Source: Halomarina halobia
GTDB lineage: Archaea; Halobacteriota; Halobacteria; Halobacteriales; Haloarculaceae
Assembly: GCF_029338575.1 (NCBI RefSeq)
Contig: NZ_CP119993.1
Coordinates: 372,001-436,000, forward strand
DNA: 64,000 nt
Direction: 5' to 3'
The notes beneath the pieces are model-generated. The model searched no databases. It saw nothing but the letters and a program-made list of their open reading frames with translations, and was not told the origin of the DNA. Each line of letters starts with the position of its first letter. Position 1 is the stretch's first letter. Shown piece after piece: positions 1 through 8,779 of the stretch. The position numbers and the translations under genes were made by a program.

Positions 1-362
1 TACATACTGATCGACGACAACGAGACATCACCGAAAACATGTCTGAGAAAAGTAGTGCAGACAGGATACCATCGGTAGTGTTTATATGCTAAACCGCCTA
101 ATCTGCCCGACGGAGAGCGAGTACAGATCGACGAGCATCGCCGGTAGGAACGTTCCCGTCGCCACATCCACGAGCTCTCCAAGAGCAGATAGACCGGTCA
201 TGAGTACTAAAAATGGCTCGAAAGAAATCGGACGAGACAGGTGCAATCAATACGCGAATCGGGGTGCCTCGCCGAATGACTGGTCTGAGCTGTATAGAGA
301 TGTCGAGCGGCGAGAACGAACACTATTGGTGACACCATAGCCTCAACAAGAAGAACGACTCG
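1..362. other. window start, no convincing gene
   Basis: No reading frame here has haloarchaeal-looking protein composition. The short frames present are rich in Ser, Arg and Thr and lack a recognisable domain. The sequence is lower in GC than the genes that follow. I see no insertion sequence, tRNA or repeat in it. Confidence 0.5.
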
Positions 363-551
363 CTAGTCACGGACGGTCCCAATCGCCGCAACGAATGCCG
401 GCGCAGCCAGTCCGGCAGCCCGACCGACGACGCGATGAACACCGATCGCCCGACCGAGTCGAATCGGCGTGCGAGGAGCGTCGTTCCGATTGTAGTAAAG
501 TCCCACACCAGCACCTAACGCTACGAGCGTCGTCGTAAAGACAAAGAACAT
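363..551 (-). CDS. possible small membrane protein (62 aa)
   Basis: A 62-residue frame with a hydrophobic N-terminal stretch (FFVFTTTLVALGAGVGLYY) and a second apolar stretch near the C-terminus, so it could be a two-helix membrane peptide. No family is recognised. It is divergent from the aminotransferase that starts at 674. A perfect 16-bp palindrome (AGATCGATATCGATCT, 584-599) lies about 33 bp upstream of its start, between the two genes. I cannot exclude a chance frame. Confidence 0.3.
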   Translation of the reverse strand: MFFVFTTTLVALGAGVGLYYNRNDAPRTPIRLGRAIGVHRVVGRAAGLAAPAFVAAIGTVRD

Positions 552-583
552 AGAATCTGCTACGCACGGGTCGGTGGAATTGA

Positions 584-599
584 AGATCGATATCGATCT
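584..599. promoter_or_regulatory. 16-bp perfect palindrome between divergent genes
   Basis: AGATCGATATCGATCT is its own reverse complement. It sits upstream of the aminotransferase TATA box (about 641-651) and upstream of the small frame on the other strand, a position suited to a dimeric regulator. Chance is possible, because GATC/ATCG-type words are common in this genome. Confidence 0.3.
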
Positions 600-640
600 A
601 GCGGCAGATCAGAGCAGTTACTTTATTTACACGAATCGGT

Positions 641-651
641 ACTTATAAAAC
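641..651 (+). promoter_or_regulatory. TATA box for the aminotransferase gene
   Basis: ACTTATAAAAC is centred about 27 bp upstream of the ATG at 674. Transcription would therefore begin at or next to the start codon, the leaderless arrangement usual in haloarchaea. Confidence 0.6.
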
Positions 652-673
652 ATTCCGAAAAGGAACGTGGGGT

Positions 674-1996
674 ATGGCGCAGCGCGAACAGGTTGAGGTA
701 GAGGAGAGCAGCGTGCTCGCTCACTTCGGCCACATGGGCGATACGCCGATCACGATCACCGATGGCGACGGCGCGTACGTGCGTGACTCGGCCGGCAACG
801 AGTACCTTGATTTCACGTCCCAGCTGTACTGCGTGAACGCGGGACACGGCAACGAGGCCATCGTCTCGGCGATGAACGACCAGCTCGATCGGGTCCAGTA
901 CGTCTCGTCGGCGGTGCACAACGACGCGCGGACGCGACTCGCCGATCGACTGGCCGACGTCGCACCGAACTCCCTCGAGGACGTGTTCTTCTCGATTTCT
1001 GGCAGCGAGGCCAACGAGGCGGCACTCCAGATCGCTCGTCAGTTTCAGGACGCCTCGACGGTACTGACGCGATGGCGCTCGTACCACGGCGGGACGTACA
1101 CGACGGCGGGGATCACGGGCGATGCTGCGATACGCCTGCCGGTCGAATCTCACGCCCAGACGACTGGGAACGTGAAGTTCTTGCCTCCGTTCCAGGGTGC
1201 GGATCCGGCGTTCGATGCCGACTCCCCCGAGGAACTGGCAGAGCGAGCCGCCGACCATCTCGAATACGTTATCCGGAATCAGGGCCCGGACTCGATCGCG
1301 GCCCTCGTCACCGAGGTAGTGGGCGGTTCGAGCGGGGCCTTCACTGCACCGCCGGGATACTTCGAGCGCGTCCGCGACCTCTGCGACGAGTACGAGATCC
1401 TCCTGATCGTCGACGAGGTGATCACCGGGTTCGGTCGCTGCGGCGACTGGTTCGGCAGTCAGACAGAAGCCCTTGAGCCGGACATGCTCACGTTCGCAAA
1501 GGGGGTCACGAGCGCGTACGCGCCGCTGGCGGGTGTCCTCATGCGCCCGGAACTCGGCGACGCCCTCCGGGAGGACGCGATGGACATCGGCCAGACCTTC
1601 GCGGGCAACCCGGTCGCGTGTGCGGCTGGCGTGGCTGCCATCGACGAGTACGAGGACTTCATCCCGAACGTCAGGCAACTCGCTCCCACTCTCCGAGAGA
1701 AACTCGAGGAATTGGAGAGACACCCCGCCGTCTGTGATGTTCGCGGCCGCGGCTTCCACTGGGCCGTCGAGTTCGCCGACCCCGATACCGGGGAACCAGT
1801 GTTCGATCCGCGGATCGAACACGGACACAATCCTGTGGACGACATCGTTGCCGTCGCACGTGAGGAGGGTGTCCTGATCGGTGGCGGCCGGCCGTCCATT
1901 CAGGTCACCCTCTCGCCACCGTTCTGCGTAGATGAGCGTGATATCGAGAACGCGGTCGCCGCCCTCGACGCGGGGATCACCGAGGTGTTCGAGTGA
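674..1996 (+). CDS. class III PLP aminotransferase, candidate taurine--pyruvate aminotransferase
   Basis: A 440-residue fold-type I, class III aminotransferase. Family landmarks are SGSEANEAALQIAR (cofactor phosphate loop region), SYHGGTY, LLIVDEVITGFGRCG (Asp that binds the PLP ring nitrogen) and TFAKGVTSAYAPLAG with the Schiff-base lysine. Class III members act on omega-amino groups, which includes taurine. The neighbours (an alanine dehydrogenase-type enzyme, a TRAP transporter, and Xsc and Pta about 10 kb away) mirror bacterial taurine dissimilation, where Tpa transfers the amino group of taurine to pyruvate to give sulfoacetaldehyde and alanine. The substrate is inferred from context; the protein could act on another omega-amino acid. 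The start is supported by a TATA box 27 bp upstream. It converges with the gene at 2367-3371. Confidence 0.8.
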   Translation: MAQREQVEVEESSVLAHFGHMGDTPITITDGDGAYVRDSAGNEYLDFTSQLYCVNAGHGNEAIVSAMNDQLDRVQYVSSAVHNDARTRLADRLADVAPNSLEDVFFSISGSEANEAALQIARQFQDASTVLTRWRSYHGGTYTTAGITGDAAIRLPVESHAQTTGNVKFLPPFQGADPAFDADSPEELAERAADHLEYVIRNQGPDSIAALVTEVVGGSSGAFTAPPGYFERVRDLCDEYEILLIVDEVITGFGRCGDWFGSQTEALEPDMLTFAKGVTSAYAPLAGVLMRPELGDALREDAMDIGQTFAGNPVACAAGVAAIDEYEDFIPNVRQLAPTLREKLEELERHPAVCDVRGRGFHWAVEFADPDTGEPVFDPRIEHGHNPVDDIVAVAREEGVLIGGGRPSIQVTLSPPFCVDERDIENAVAALDAGITEVFE

Positions 1997-2366
1997 CGCA
2001 ATCATCGTAGATCGCGTCAAGTGAGCAGCGGACGATCACGATCGGTCGGTCGAGAGTGTGATGCTCGCAAACTCCCCCGTTCTCCCCTAGTGGTCATGTA
2101 ACTGAATCGGGGGCGATTCTCCGACTAGTATCCGAGCGCTTTCTACCGGTGGATTGGTTCCTGGATATTCGCCGATGTCCGAGGGCCGGCAATCGAGGAT
2201 CGGCCAGCCTATTGATACAGTATCGCCGCGAACCGTGAGTCGATCCGGAATGGGAGGAAAAGTGCGTTCGCGCTAGCTATCGCCGATGTAGCCTGCCGGG
2301 ACGCTTACGCGAGTCGTTGTCCGTCTGAGGGATCTCGAGACAACTGCGACATCGTGCGTCTGTCGT
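1997..2366. other. 370-bp gap between convergent genes
   Basis: It separates the stop codons of the aminotransferase and the ornithine cyclodeaminase-family gene. I see no coding frame, strong hairpin or repeat. It presumably holds both terminators. Confidence 0.5.
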
Positions 2367-3371
2367 TCATGTCCCGACGAGATCGAACGTATAGCCGGCA
2401 CCGCGTTCCTGGGCGGTTTCGTAAATCAGTCGCGCAGTGGCGATGTCCTGAATCGCTAACCCGGTGGAATCGAAGACGGTGATCCCGTCGACAGGCGCGG
2501 ATAGCGCGTCAGTGATGATCTCGCCTAGGTTCCCGTAGACGTCTCTGCGCGAGAGCTGTCCTTCGGCGACGGCGACGTTGATTTCGCCGCTATGCGAGCA
2601 CTGCTCCCAGTCGTCGACGACCACGGCGGCGTCTTCGATAATAGTTGGATCAAGTTCTCGCTTTCCTTCGGCGTCGGCACCCATCGCGTTGATGTGCGTC
2701 CCGGCGTCGATCCACTCGCGCTTCAAGATCGGTTCTCTGGAGGGTGTCGTCGTCGAGATGACGTCACAGCCCGCGACGTCCTCGGGCGTCCCACCGACGA
2801 CCTCGTCGGCGCGATCGGCCTCGTCCTCACAGAACCGTTCGATCGCATCTGCATCGAGATCCGTGACCACGACTCGCTCCAGATCCACTTCCGCGGCGAT
2901 CGCTGCCAGTTGGGTGTGCGCCTGCTCTCCTGCCCCGAGTAGCCCTAAACTAGTCGCGTCGGACGGAGCGAGATGGCGGGTGGCGACTCCCGCCGCGGCA
3001 CCAGTCCGATAGCGGGTCAGTTTCGTTCCGTCCATGATCGCCAGCGGATATGCGGTCTCGGGATCAGAGTAGATGACGACACCCATCACGGTCGGGAGAC
3101 CGTACCGCTCGGGGTTGTCCGGGTGCACGTTCACCCATTTGATGCCCGCCGCGCCGCTCACGTACGCTGGCATCGCGCGGAAATCGCCGTTGCGCTTGGG
3201 GAGATCGACGTACGTTTTCGGGGGCATCACCGCGGTCCCTTGCTCGTATCCGACGAACGCGTCTTCGACCGCGTCGATCACCTTCGCCATATCGACGCAC
3301 TCATCCAACTCCGTACGATCGATCATTAGGGTTCCATGCTTCGCTATCTCCTCTGATTCGAGCATACTCAT
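2367..3371 (-). CDS. ornithine cyclodeaminase/mu-crystallin family, candidate alanine dehydrogenase
   Basis: A 334-residue NAD(P)-dependent enzyme of the OCD/mu-crystallin family. Landmarks are KWVNVHPDNPERYGLPTVMG, the Rossmann motif GLLGAGEQAHTQLAAI and the C-terminal FDSTGLAIQD. Archaeal alanine dehydrogenase (the Archaeoglobus AlaDH type) belongs to this family rather than to the bacterial Ald family. Next to a candidate taurine-pyruvate aminotransferase, the obvious role is to deaminate the alanine formed and regenerate pyruvate. Other family activities (ornithine cyclodeaminase, ketimine reductase, ectoine-related EutC) cannot be excluded. The start could be 3371, 3365 or 3326. It lies downstream of the TRAP genes on the same strand but has its own promoter region in the 222-bp gap. 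Confidence 0.8.
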   Translation of the reverse strand: MSMLESEEIAKHGTLMIDRTELDECVDMAKVIDAVEDAFVGYEQGTAVMPPKTYVDLPKRNGDFRAMPAYVSGAAGIKWVNVHPDNPERYGLPTVMGVVIYSDPETAYPLAIMDGTKLTRYRTGAAAGVATRHLAPSDATSLGLLGAGEQAHTQLAAIAAEVDLERVVVTDLDADAIERFCEDEADRADEVVGGTPEDVAGCDVISTTTPSREPILKREWIDAGTHINAMGADAEGKRELDPTIIEDAAVVVDDWEQCSHSGEINVAVAEGQLSRRDVYGNLGEIITDALSAPVDGITVFDSTGLAIQDIATARLIYETAQERGAGYTFDLVGT

Positions 3372-3403
3372 GGGTGTATCGTTCTGGTTGATCCGTTCAC
3401 TAT

Positions 3404-3413
3404 TAAGCGTTAT
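3404..3413. promoter_or_regulatory. shared promoter word TAAGCGTTAT upstream of the OCD-family gene
   Basis: The word TAAGCGTTAT lies 33-42 bp upstream of the gene start. It occurs again over the dctP promoter (6763-6772) and, with one change, over the CoA-transferase promoter (14680-14689). It overlaps or abuts the TATA/BRE region in each case, so it could be an operator or just a promoter element. Confidence 0.4.
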
Positions 3414-3593
3414 TGTAATATTTATACAGTTCTGCTACGTTAGCCAGTGATCGTCGTCCTTTTCCATCTTCTGTAGTTCCTCATAAGAGTCATGTATAAC
3501 CAGAAACCATCGTTACCATTTACTTCCGAACCTGATTCAGTGGGAAATGGATGTCTGATAGACGCTGGAACCACAGAACGGGAGTGGGATCAA

Positions 3594-5552
3594 TCAGCCA
3601 TATCCGAGGGTTCGGGGCAACCAAAGTGCGATTTCGGGCACGAGGATGACCGTAACCAGGACCAAAAATTCGATCAGGAAAAAGAAGACGATGTTCTTCG
3701 CGATGGTTTCGATGTTCGTGTTCGCGATCGGTGCGGCGACGAACAGCGTCACACCGAGCGGTGGGGTGATCATCCCCATCGCCAGGGTCATGATCATCAC
3801 GATGGCGAAGTGGAGGGGATCGATGCCGACCTCGACGACGAGCGGTGCGAAAACGGGTGCCCAGAGGAGGATATTGGCGATGGACTCGATGAAGAGGGCG
3901 AGTATCGAGAGGAGTGCAACGATTAGCAGAACGAGAAGAATCCCCTGACTGGTCGTCGAAAGCAGGATCGCGGCGATCTGTTCGGGGACCCCCTTGATCG
4001 CCATCACCTGCGTGATCGGTTTCGCCGCACCGATGATGAACAGCGTCACTCCGGACATTGTAACTGCGCTGTACGAGGCGTCGATGAACTCGGCGAGGGT
4101 CATCTCGCGGTAGACGAACAGGCCGACGACGATCGCGTAGAGTACGGCGACGCCGCCTGCTTCCGTGGCCGTAAACGCTCCTGAGAGGATCCCTCCGATG
4201 ATGATGAGCGGCATGATCAGCGCGAACACCGTATCTTTGACGATCCCGCCGGCCTCGCGGGCGGTCGGTCGGTCGCGGTGTTCGACTTCGGGAAACTTCT
4301 CCCAGTCGGTCCGGTATCCGACGACGTACGTCGTCGCTATGATGCCGAGTCCGAACAGCAGCCCCGGGACCACACCGGCCATAAACAGGCCGGCGACGCT
4401 GACGGAGGGAACGGTGATCGCGTAGATGATCATGATGATGCTCGGCGGGATGATCGGACCGATCACCGACGACGAGCACGTGACCGCACACGTGTAGCCA
4501 GTGTCGTATCCTTCGTCCTCCATCGCCGGGATCAGGATACTACCGACGGCCGCAGTGTCCGCCACGGCGGATCCGGAGATCCCCGCAAACAGCATGCTCG
4601 CGACCACGTTGACGTGCGAAAGCCCCGCTCGCATCCGTCCGACGAGGAGGTTCGCGAACTCGATGATCCGACTCGTGATCCCCGCGATGGTCATGATCCG
4701 ACCTGCATAGATGAACAGTGGGATAGCGAGAATCGAGAACCCGCTGAGCGCCTGCCCCATCTGTTGGATCACGAGTAGCGGCATCAGGATATCAAGCGAA
4801 TTCGGAAAGAACAGGAGGAAGATCAGCATGCTGAGCGCCATCGCGAACGCGATGGGCGTATTGATGACGATTAGCACGATCAGGAGTCCGAAGATGGCGG
4901 CGATTTCGAGCACCCCTTGCCCCGGAAACGGAATCCGAGCGAGGTACAACGTCATCGCGAGGACGATGAACAACGCCAGTGAGATGGCTGCCGCGTAGCT
5001 GTCGTCCTCTAGGTCGTCGATCAGCGTCTTGAGAATCTGTCGGCCCGCCTCGAAGACGAGATAACAGCCGCCGATCGCCAACGGGATACGGGTCCAGAAC
5101 AGCGAGATCGAAGTAATTCCGAGAACTTCGTAGACAGTTCGGCTACTCGCCTGTGAGATGGCTAATTGGCTCCCCCACCAGAGCATGGCGAATCCCAGGA
5201 GACCGACCAACCCGTTGATGAACACTGTGACGGCTCTCGCATGGTTAGCCGGGAGCTTCTGATGGATGTATTGAACGCTCACGTGGTCCCCGACGTAGTA
5301 GGCGACAGCGCCGCCGACGTACGTGACCCAGATGTTCAGGATGACCGACGTTCCCCCCGGCCACGAGAGGGAATTACTGAGAACGTAGCGGAAAAACACG
5401 TTGACGTTAACGAACACTACGATACCGACTAACGCGGCGATCGAGATCCACTTCAATAATAGCCGCAGTCCCCATTCGATTCGATCGAGTCCGGGCTCGA
5501 GTCGTTCAAGTCCTTCCCGCAGTCCGTCTCCCGTACGTGTGATCGTACTCAT
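3594..5552 (-). CDS. TRAP transporter fused DctQ-DctM permease
   Basis: A 652-residue membrane protein. The first 180 or so residues form the four-helix DctQ small subunit (GLRLLLKWISIAALVGIVVF; later GSQLAISQASSRTVYE). The remainder is the DctM large subunit with the usual GISGSAVADTAAVGSILIPAM and GYTCAVTCSSSVIGPIIPPSI motifs. It would use an ion gradient to import an organic anion delivered by the binding protein encoded 64 bp upstream. Fused QM permeases are common. TRAP systems import taurine and isethionate in bacteria, so the substrate here is inferred from the sulfonate genes around it. Confidence 0.92.
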   Translation of the reverse strand: MSTITRTGDGLREGLERLEPGLDRIEWGLRLLLKWISIAALVGIVVFVNVNVFFRYVLSNSLSWPGGTSVILNIWVTYVGGAVAYYVGDHVSVQYIHQKLPANHARAVTVFINGLVGLLGFAMLWWGSQLAISQASSRTVYEVLGITSISLFWTRIPLAIGGCYLVFEAGRQILKTLIDDLEDDSYAAAISLALFIVLAMTLYLARIPFPGQGVLEIAAIFGLLIVLIVINTPIAFAMALSMLIFLLFFPNSLDILMPLLVIQQMGQALSGFSILAIPLFIYAGRIMTIAGITSRIIEFANLLVGRMRAGLSHVNVVASMLFAGISGSAVADTAAVGSILIPAMEDEGYDTGYTCAVTCSSSVIGPIIPPSIIMIIYAITVPSVSVAGLFMAGVVPGLLFGLGIIATTYVVGYRTDWEKFPEVEHRDRPTAREAGGIVKDTVFALIMPLIIIGGILSGAFTATEAGGVAVLYAIVVGLFVYREMTLAEFIDASYSAVTMSGVTLFIIGAAKPITQVMAIKGVPEQIAAILLSTTSQGILLVLLIVALLSILALFIESIANILLWAPVFAPLVVEVGIDPLHFAIVMIMTLAMGMITPPLGVTLFVAAPIANTNIETIAKNIVFFFLIEFLVLVTVILVPEIALWLPRTLGYG

Positions 5553-5616
5553 GCTTCATCCATCGTTAACTACATTTACCATCGAGCCCCCTCCTGCTGT
5601 CGGTCGTAATATCATA

Positions 5617-6732
5617 TCAGAGGTTTACACCCGGGGGAGTGTAGTCCTGGAACTCGAGTGCCTTTTTGACGACCTCCTCTTCGACCCCTTTTTTGCCGAG
5701 CCACTCTTCGTAAACCCCGCTGGTGACTCGCTGCCACTCTTCCATCTCGTTATCCGAAGGTTGGTAGATCTCGATGTCGGGATGCTCTTCTTTGATCCTC
5801 TGTTTCCCTGTCTTGCCCTGTTTAAGGTCCATCTCGATCTGCTTGGGCGTGACCTCGTCGAGCGATTCATCGAGGACGTTTCGAAGGTCCTCGGATAGCC
5901 CGTCCCACGTACCACGGTTGACGTAGAGGACAGCGGGGCTGTCTTGAGTTGCCGTCTCAACGGTGTACTGAATCTGCTTGTACATGCCCGAATCGTAGAG
6001 CCACCAGTAGTGGATGTGGATCCCGTCGACGACGCCCTGTTTCATCGCCGGAACGGTCTCGCTCCACGCGACCGGACTGGGGCTAAATCCCCACGCCCCG
6101 ACAGTCGATTTCTCGATGGGTGATTCGGTAACCCGGATCTTTTGCCCGCTCGCATCACTTGGTACTTTGAGTCCGGCGTTAGAGGTTAGATGGAGGTGAC
6201 GCATACTCCCCCCATTGCTCCCCCAGTAAGCTTTGATTCGGATGTTGTTGAGGTTTTCGTAGGCGTTCTCGTTGATCTGTTTGACGACATCTGCCTCGTT
6301 GAAGAACGAATAGAGGTTGCGATGGTCCTTCCAGAGGTACGGCAGCTGGACGAACAACCACGCTGAAGTTAATCCGGCGAGGTTGTTCACCGCTGAAAGC
6401 CCCATGTCTAACGTTCCTTGCTGGACGGATTTCGCAATTTCGGGGGGGCCACCGGCTTTCTGACAGCAAATGACGTCGAGCTGCAAGCGACCGTCTGATT
6501 TCTCATTCACCGTTTCCGCCAGGAGCTCTGCCCCCTTGTAGTGGGCACTCTGCTGGTTTCCCGATAGTGCGAACTTGAGTGTGGCGTCGGATTTGCCGCC
6601 GGAACTCCCGTTAGTACCTCCATCGCCCTCGGTACCGATGCATCCGGAGAAGCCGACGAGACCAACGCTTCCCGCTCCCGCAATTCGTTTTAGGGCCTCG
6701 CGGCGGGACCTTGTGATGCCTTGTTTTGCCAT
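5617..6732 (-). CDS. TRAP transporter DctP-type substrate-binding lipoprotein
   Basis: A 371-residue extracytoplasmic binding protein. The N-terminus carries a twin-arginine signal (SRREALKR) and a lipobox ending at Cys31, followed by a Gly/Ser-rich acidic linker, so it is exported folded by Tat and lipid-anchored. The DctP features include GLSAVNNLAG, AYWGSNGGSMRHLHL and KIRVTESPIEKSTVGAWG, the latter two in the region of the anion-binding arginine. It is first in the operon with the fused DctQM gene. The TATA box and an inverted repeat lie at 6753-6771. Confidence 0.92.
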   Translation of the reverse strand: MAKQGITRSRREALKRIAGAGSVGLVGFSGCIGTEGDGGTNGSSGGKSDATLKFALSGNQQSAHYKGAELLAETVNEKSDGRLQLDVICCQKAGGPPEIAKSVQQGTLDMGLSAVNNLAGLTSAWLFVQLPYLWKDHRNLYSFFNEADVVKQINENAYENLNNIRIKAYWGSNGGSMRHLHLTSNAGLKVPSDASGQKIRVTESPIEKSTVGAWGFSPSPVAWSETVPAMKQGVVDGIHIHYWWLYDSGMYKQIQYTVETATQDSPAVLYVNRGTWDGLSEDLRNVLDESLDEVTPKQIEMDLKQGKTGKQRIKEEHPDIEIYQPSDNEMEEWQRVTSGVYEEWLGKKGVEEEVVKKALEFQDYTPPGVNL

Positions 6733-6752
6733 GATCTATGTCGACATGCACC

Positions 6753-6772
6753 TAACGATATATAAGCGTTAT
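6753..6772 (-). promoter_or_regulatory. dctP promoter with overlapping inverted repeat
   Basis: On the minus strand CTTATATAT is about 25 bp upstream of the ATG at 6732, predicting a leaderless transcript. An inverted repeat TAACG (6753-6757) / CGTTA (6767-6771) flanks the TATA box, and a third CGTTA sits at 6788-6792. The word TAAGCGTTAT (6763-6772) is shared with the OCD-family promoter. A regulator bound here would block TBP, and the IclR protein encoded at 7463-8230 is the natural candidate. Confidence 0.45.
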
Positions 6773-7462
6773 CATCAAGTGAGTTATCGTTAATGAAATC
6801 TGCTGCTTGGGGGTGCTAGTTGCGGCATGGAGTCGAGATAGTTGTTGAACTCGTTTTAATATATGTCCGAGTTCAGGGTCACAGCCAGTGAGCACTCTAC
6901 TACACGGAGAAACCGACGATAATTCAGGACCATGGGATCGAACATTTCTTGTGAGTATTTACGACCTTAACTGTGTTCGTTGATGTGTTACCTCCGGTCG
7001 GTGGTAATGATGGTTCGGCTATAGCAGACTATTTTATCTGTTGCAGTTGCAGATGTCCAAACATGCGTGGTTTTGTAAGGGAAGGCTCCGTAATGGGGTT
7101 CTCGCGTACTAGATCCGGATATCGCAGATGAAAACGCTCACTCTTTCATCTACTGAATGACTGGCTCTCCCTTCCGGAAGTAACACCTGATGTGGATAAC
7201 ATAAGTACAGTCGTTACGCAAAAGTGTCGCGTAGTGCCTAACAGATACGGTCGATCTCCGGGCAGCGATCCCCGATCTTACTTAAGAGTTTCACCTTCGT
7301 TAACTCTCTTACCCAGTGGGGTGACCTTCGGCGTGAGCAGAGTTACGTGCTTTATTTCCATCCCTTCCTAACTGGACTTGTTAGGGTGTACAGAGTGAAC
7401 CGTCCGATGTAGTATACTACCATCCTCCCGGATTTTTCCGCGGATGTTGATAAAAATGGGAT
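6773..7462. other. 690-bp gene-free stretch between dctP and the IclR gene
   Basis: I see no frame with credible protein composition, no transposase remnant and no long repeat. Base composition is clearly lower in GC than in the flanking genes. It may carry regulatory sites for the divergent TRAP operon, but none beyond the CGTTA boxes at its edge stands out. Confidence 0.5.
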
Positions 7463-8230
7463 CTATGAGTAAGCCATGTTCAGTTCGAGTTCGTTGGCGG
7501 TCCCGAGCAGGAGGTCGGCGATCTCCCGCTCGAGTCGCTCGCCCTTCATCCGGTGAGTAGGACCGGAAACGCTAAAGGCGCCGATGACGCGGTCATCGAT
7601 CCGAACCGGGGCGCCGATCGCACATTGCCCATCGATCCGCTCCTCGCGGTTGAGCGCGTAACCCTGCTCCCGAACGCGCTCGAGATCATCGAACAGAGTT
7701 TCCTCGTCGGTTATCGTGTGCGCAGTCTTCCTAATCAGACCACGCTCGTCGATGATCCGCCGGACCTCGTGTTCGGGGAGGTACGCGAGGATAGCCTTAC
7801 CGGCCGAGATTGTGTGGAGATGCGTCCGCTTTCCGACGCGAACATCCGTTCGAACGGCTTGGCTCCCGATCTCGTGGTGGAGGTAGATACCGTATCCGGA
7901 CTCCTCTACGATGAACTGAGCGCGTTCCTTGGTCTCCTCGGCGAGCTCCTTCACCTTCGGACCTGCCATCCTGTATGCGCGTTTGCGATTCGCCGCGTAA
8001 CCACCGACATCGAGGAAGCGTAATCCAACGTGGTACTCGTCTCCCTCTTTGATTAGATAGCCGATTCCGTGAAGGGTCGTAAGGTAGCTGTGAACTGTAC
8101 TCTTGGGTAGACCGAGATGCGACGCAAGTTCGGATACTCGCGCCCCATCTCGTTCCATCAGGTGTTCAACGATCTCGAACGACCTCTCGATCGTTTTTAG
8201 CGACCGTCCATTCGAGCCGGGAGATACCAT
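7463..8230 (-). CDS. IclR family transcriptional regulator
   Basis: A 255-residue IclR protein: winged helix in residues 8-70 (RSLKTIERSFEIVEHL; ELASHLGLPKSTVHSYL) and an effector-binding GAF-like domain after residue 80 (HTISAGKAILAYLPEHEV; CAIGAPVRIDDRVIGAFSVSGP). IclR regulators typically bind small catabolic substrates. Its position between the TRAP operon and the aldehyde dehydrogenase gene makes it the likely local regulator of the sulfonate island. A 14-bp palindrome covers its own start codon, compatible with autoregulation. Confidence 0.9.
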   Translation of the reverse strand: MVSPGSNGRSLKTIERSFEIVEHLMERDGARVSELASHLGLPKSTVHSYLTTLHGIGYLIKEGDEYHVGLRFLDVGGYAANRKRAYRMAGPKVKELAEETKERAQFIVEESGYGIYLHHEIGSQAVRTDVRVGKRTHLHTISAGKAILAYLPEHEVRRIIDERGLIRKTAHTITDEETLFDDLERVREQGYALNREERIDGQCAIGAPVRIDDRVIGAFSVSGPTHRMKGERLEREIADLLLGTANELELNMAYS

Positions 8231-8236
8231 GGTATC
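8223..8236. promoter_or_regulatory. 14-bp palindrome across the IclR start codon
   Basis: GATACCATGGTATC is a perfect palindrome and contains the ATG of the IclR gene (minus strand, start at 8230). Binding here would block transcription or translation initiation of the regulator itself. It could be chance. Confidence 0.3.
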
Positions 8237-8779
8237 CTGTCTCTAGATCCGATCCCTATTTAATGTTCCTCTATATCGAATCCAGAACACGGGAGATCGA
8301 GAAACCCCGTATGCCCGTTCGTTTAGGTAGATTCGGACCTGCTACGTCTCCTCGTAGCGGTATACAAACGTTCTTCGCTGGACTGCGTATTCCCGCACAG
8401 AATCCACTATCCGGCGATTTGTGGCCATTCTGGCCCGCTTGACTGCCTGAGATCCTCCGTAGGGTTGCGCTGCCTCTCCGTCGCATATTTCGGACGATGC
8501 TCTTATCAAATCCCCCCGCCAAACGATTGGGCACCCCGTGAGACTGTAACAGGTGCTGTACCTGTACCGTCGGTGATCGGATAAATTCGACAATACGGCA
8601 GGAACACCGTCGGCGATATCTTATAGTGTCCACGATATGCGAACGCTTACTGACGCATCACTGATCTTCGACGGGGAGAGATACAACGACACCTCCGCTC
8701 GTCTCCACCCATCTTCGAGAGAACATGTAACCTAACAACCACAACTTATATTCGGATGGGTCGCGGAACCTACCCCGGT
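8237..8779. other. 540-bp divergent intergenic region
   Basis: It lies between the IclR gene and the aldehyde dehydrogenase gene. It contains the IclR promoter (minus strand ATTAAATAGG near 8255-8264) and the TATA box of the next gene at 8743-8752. The frames in it are arginine-rich and resemble no protein, so I treat it as non-coding. Confidence 0.5.
8743..8752 (+). promoter_or_regulatory. TATA box that decides the aldehyde dehydrogenase start
   Basis: CTTATATTCG predicts initiation near 8772-8778. This excludes the upstream in-frame ATG at 8756 and supports the ATG at 8780. Confidence 0.5.

Noticed and set aside
623..2020. 465-aa frame opposite the aminotransferase
   Set aside because: Arginine- and histidine-rich antisense shadow of a well-supported gene; high GC leaves stops rare on the opposite strand.
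8271..8633. 120-aa minus-strand frame upstream of the IclR gene
   Set aside because: Basic, cysteine-containing composition unlike haloarchaeal proteins; lies in the divergent promoter region.
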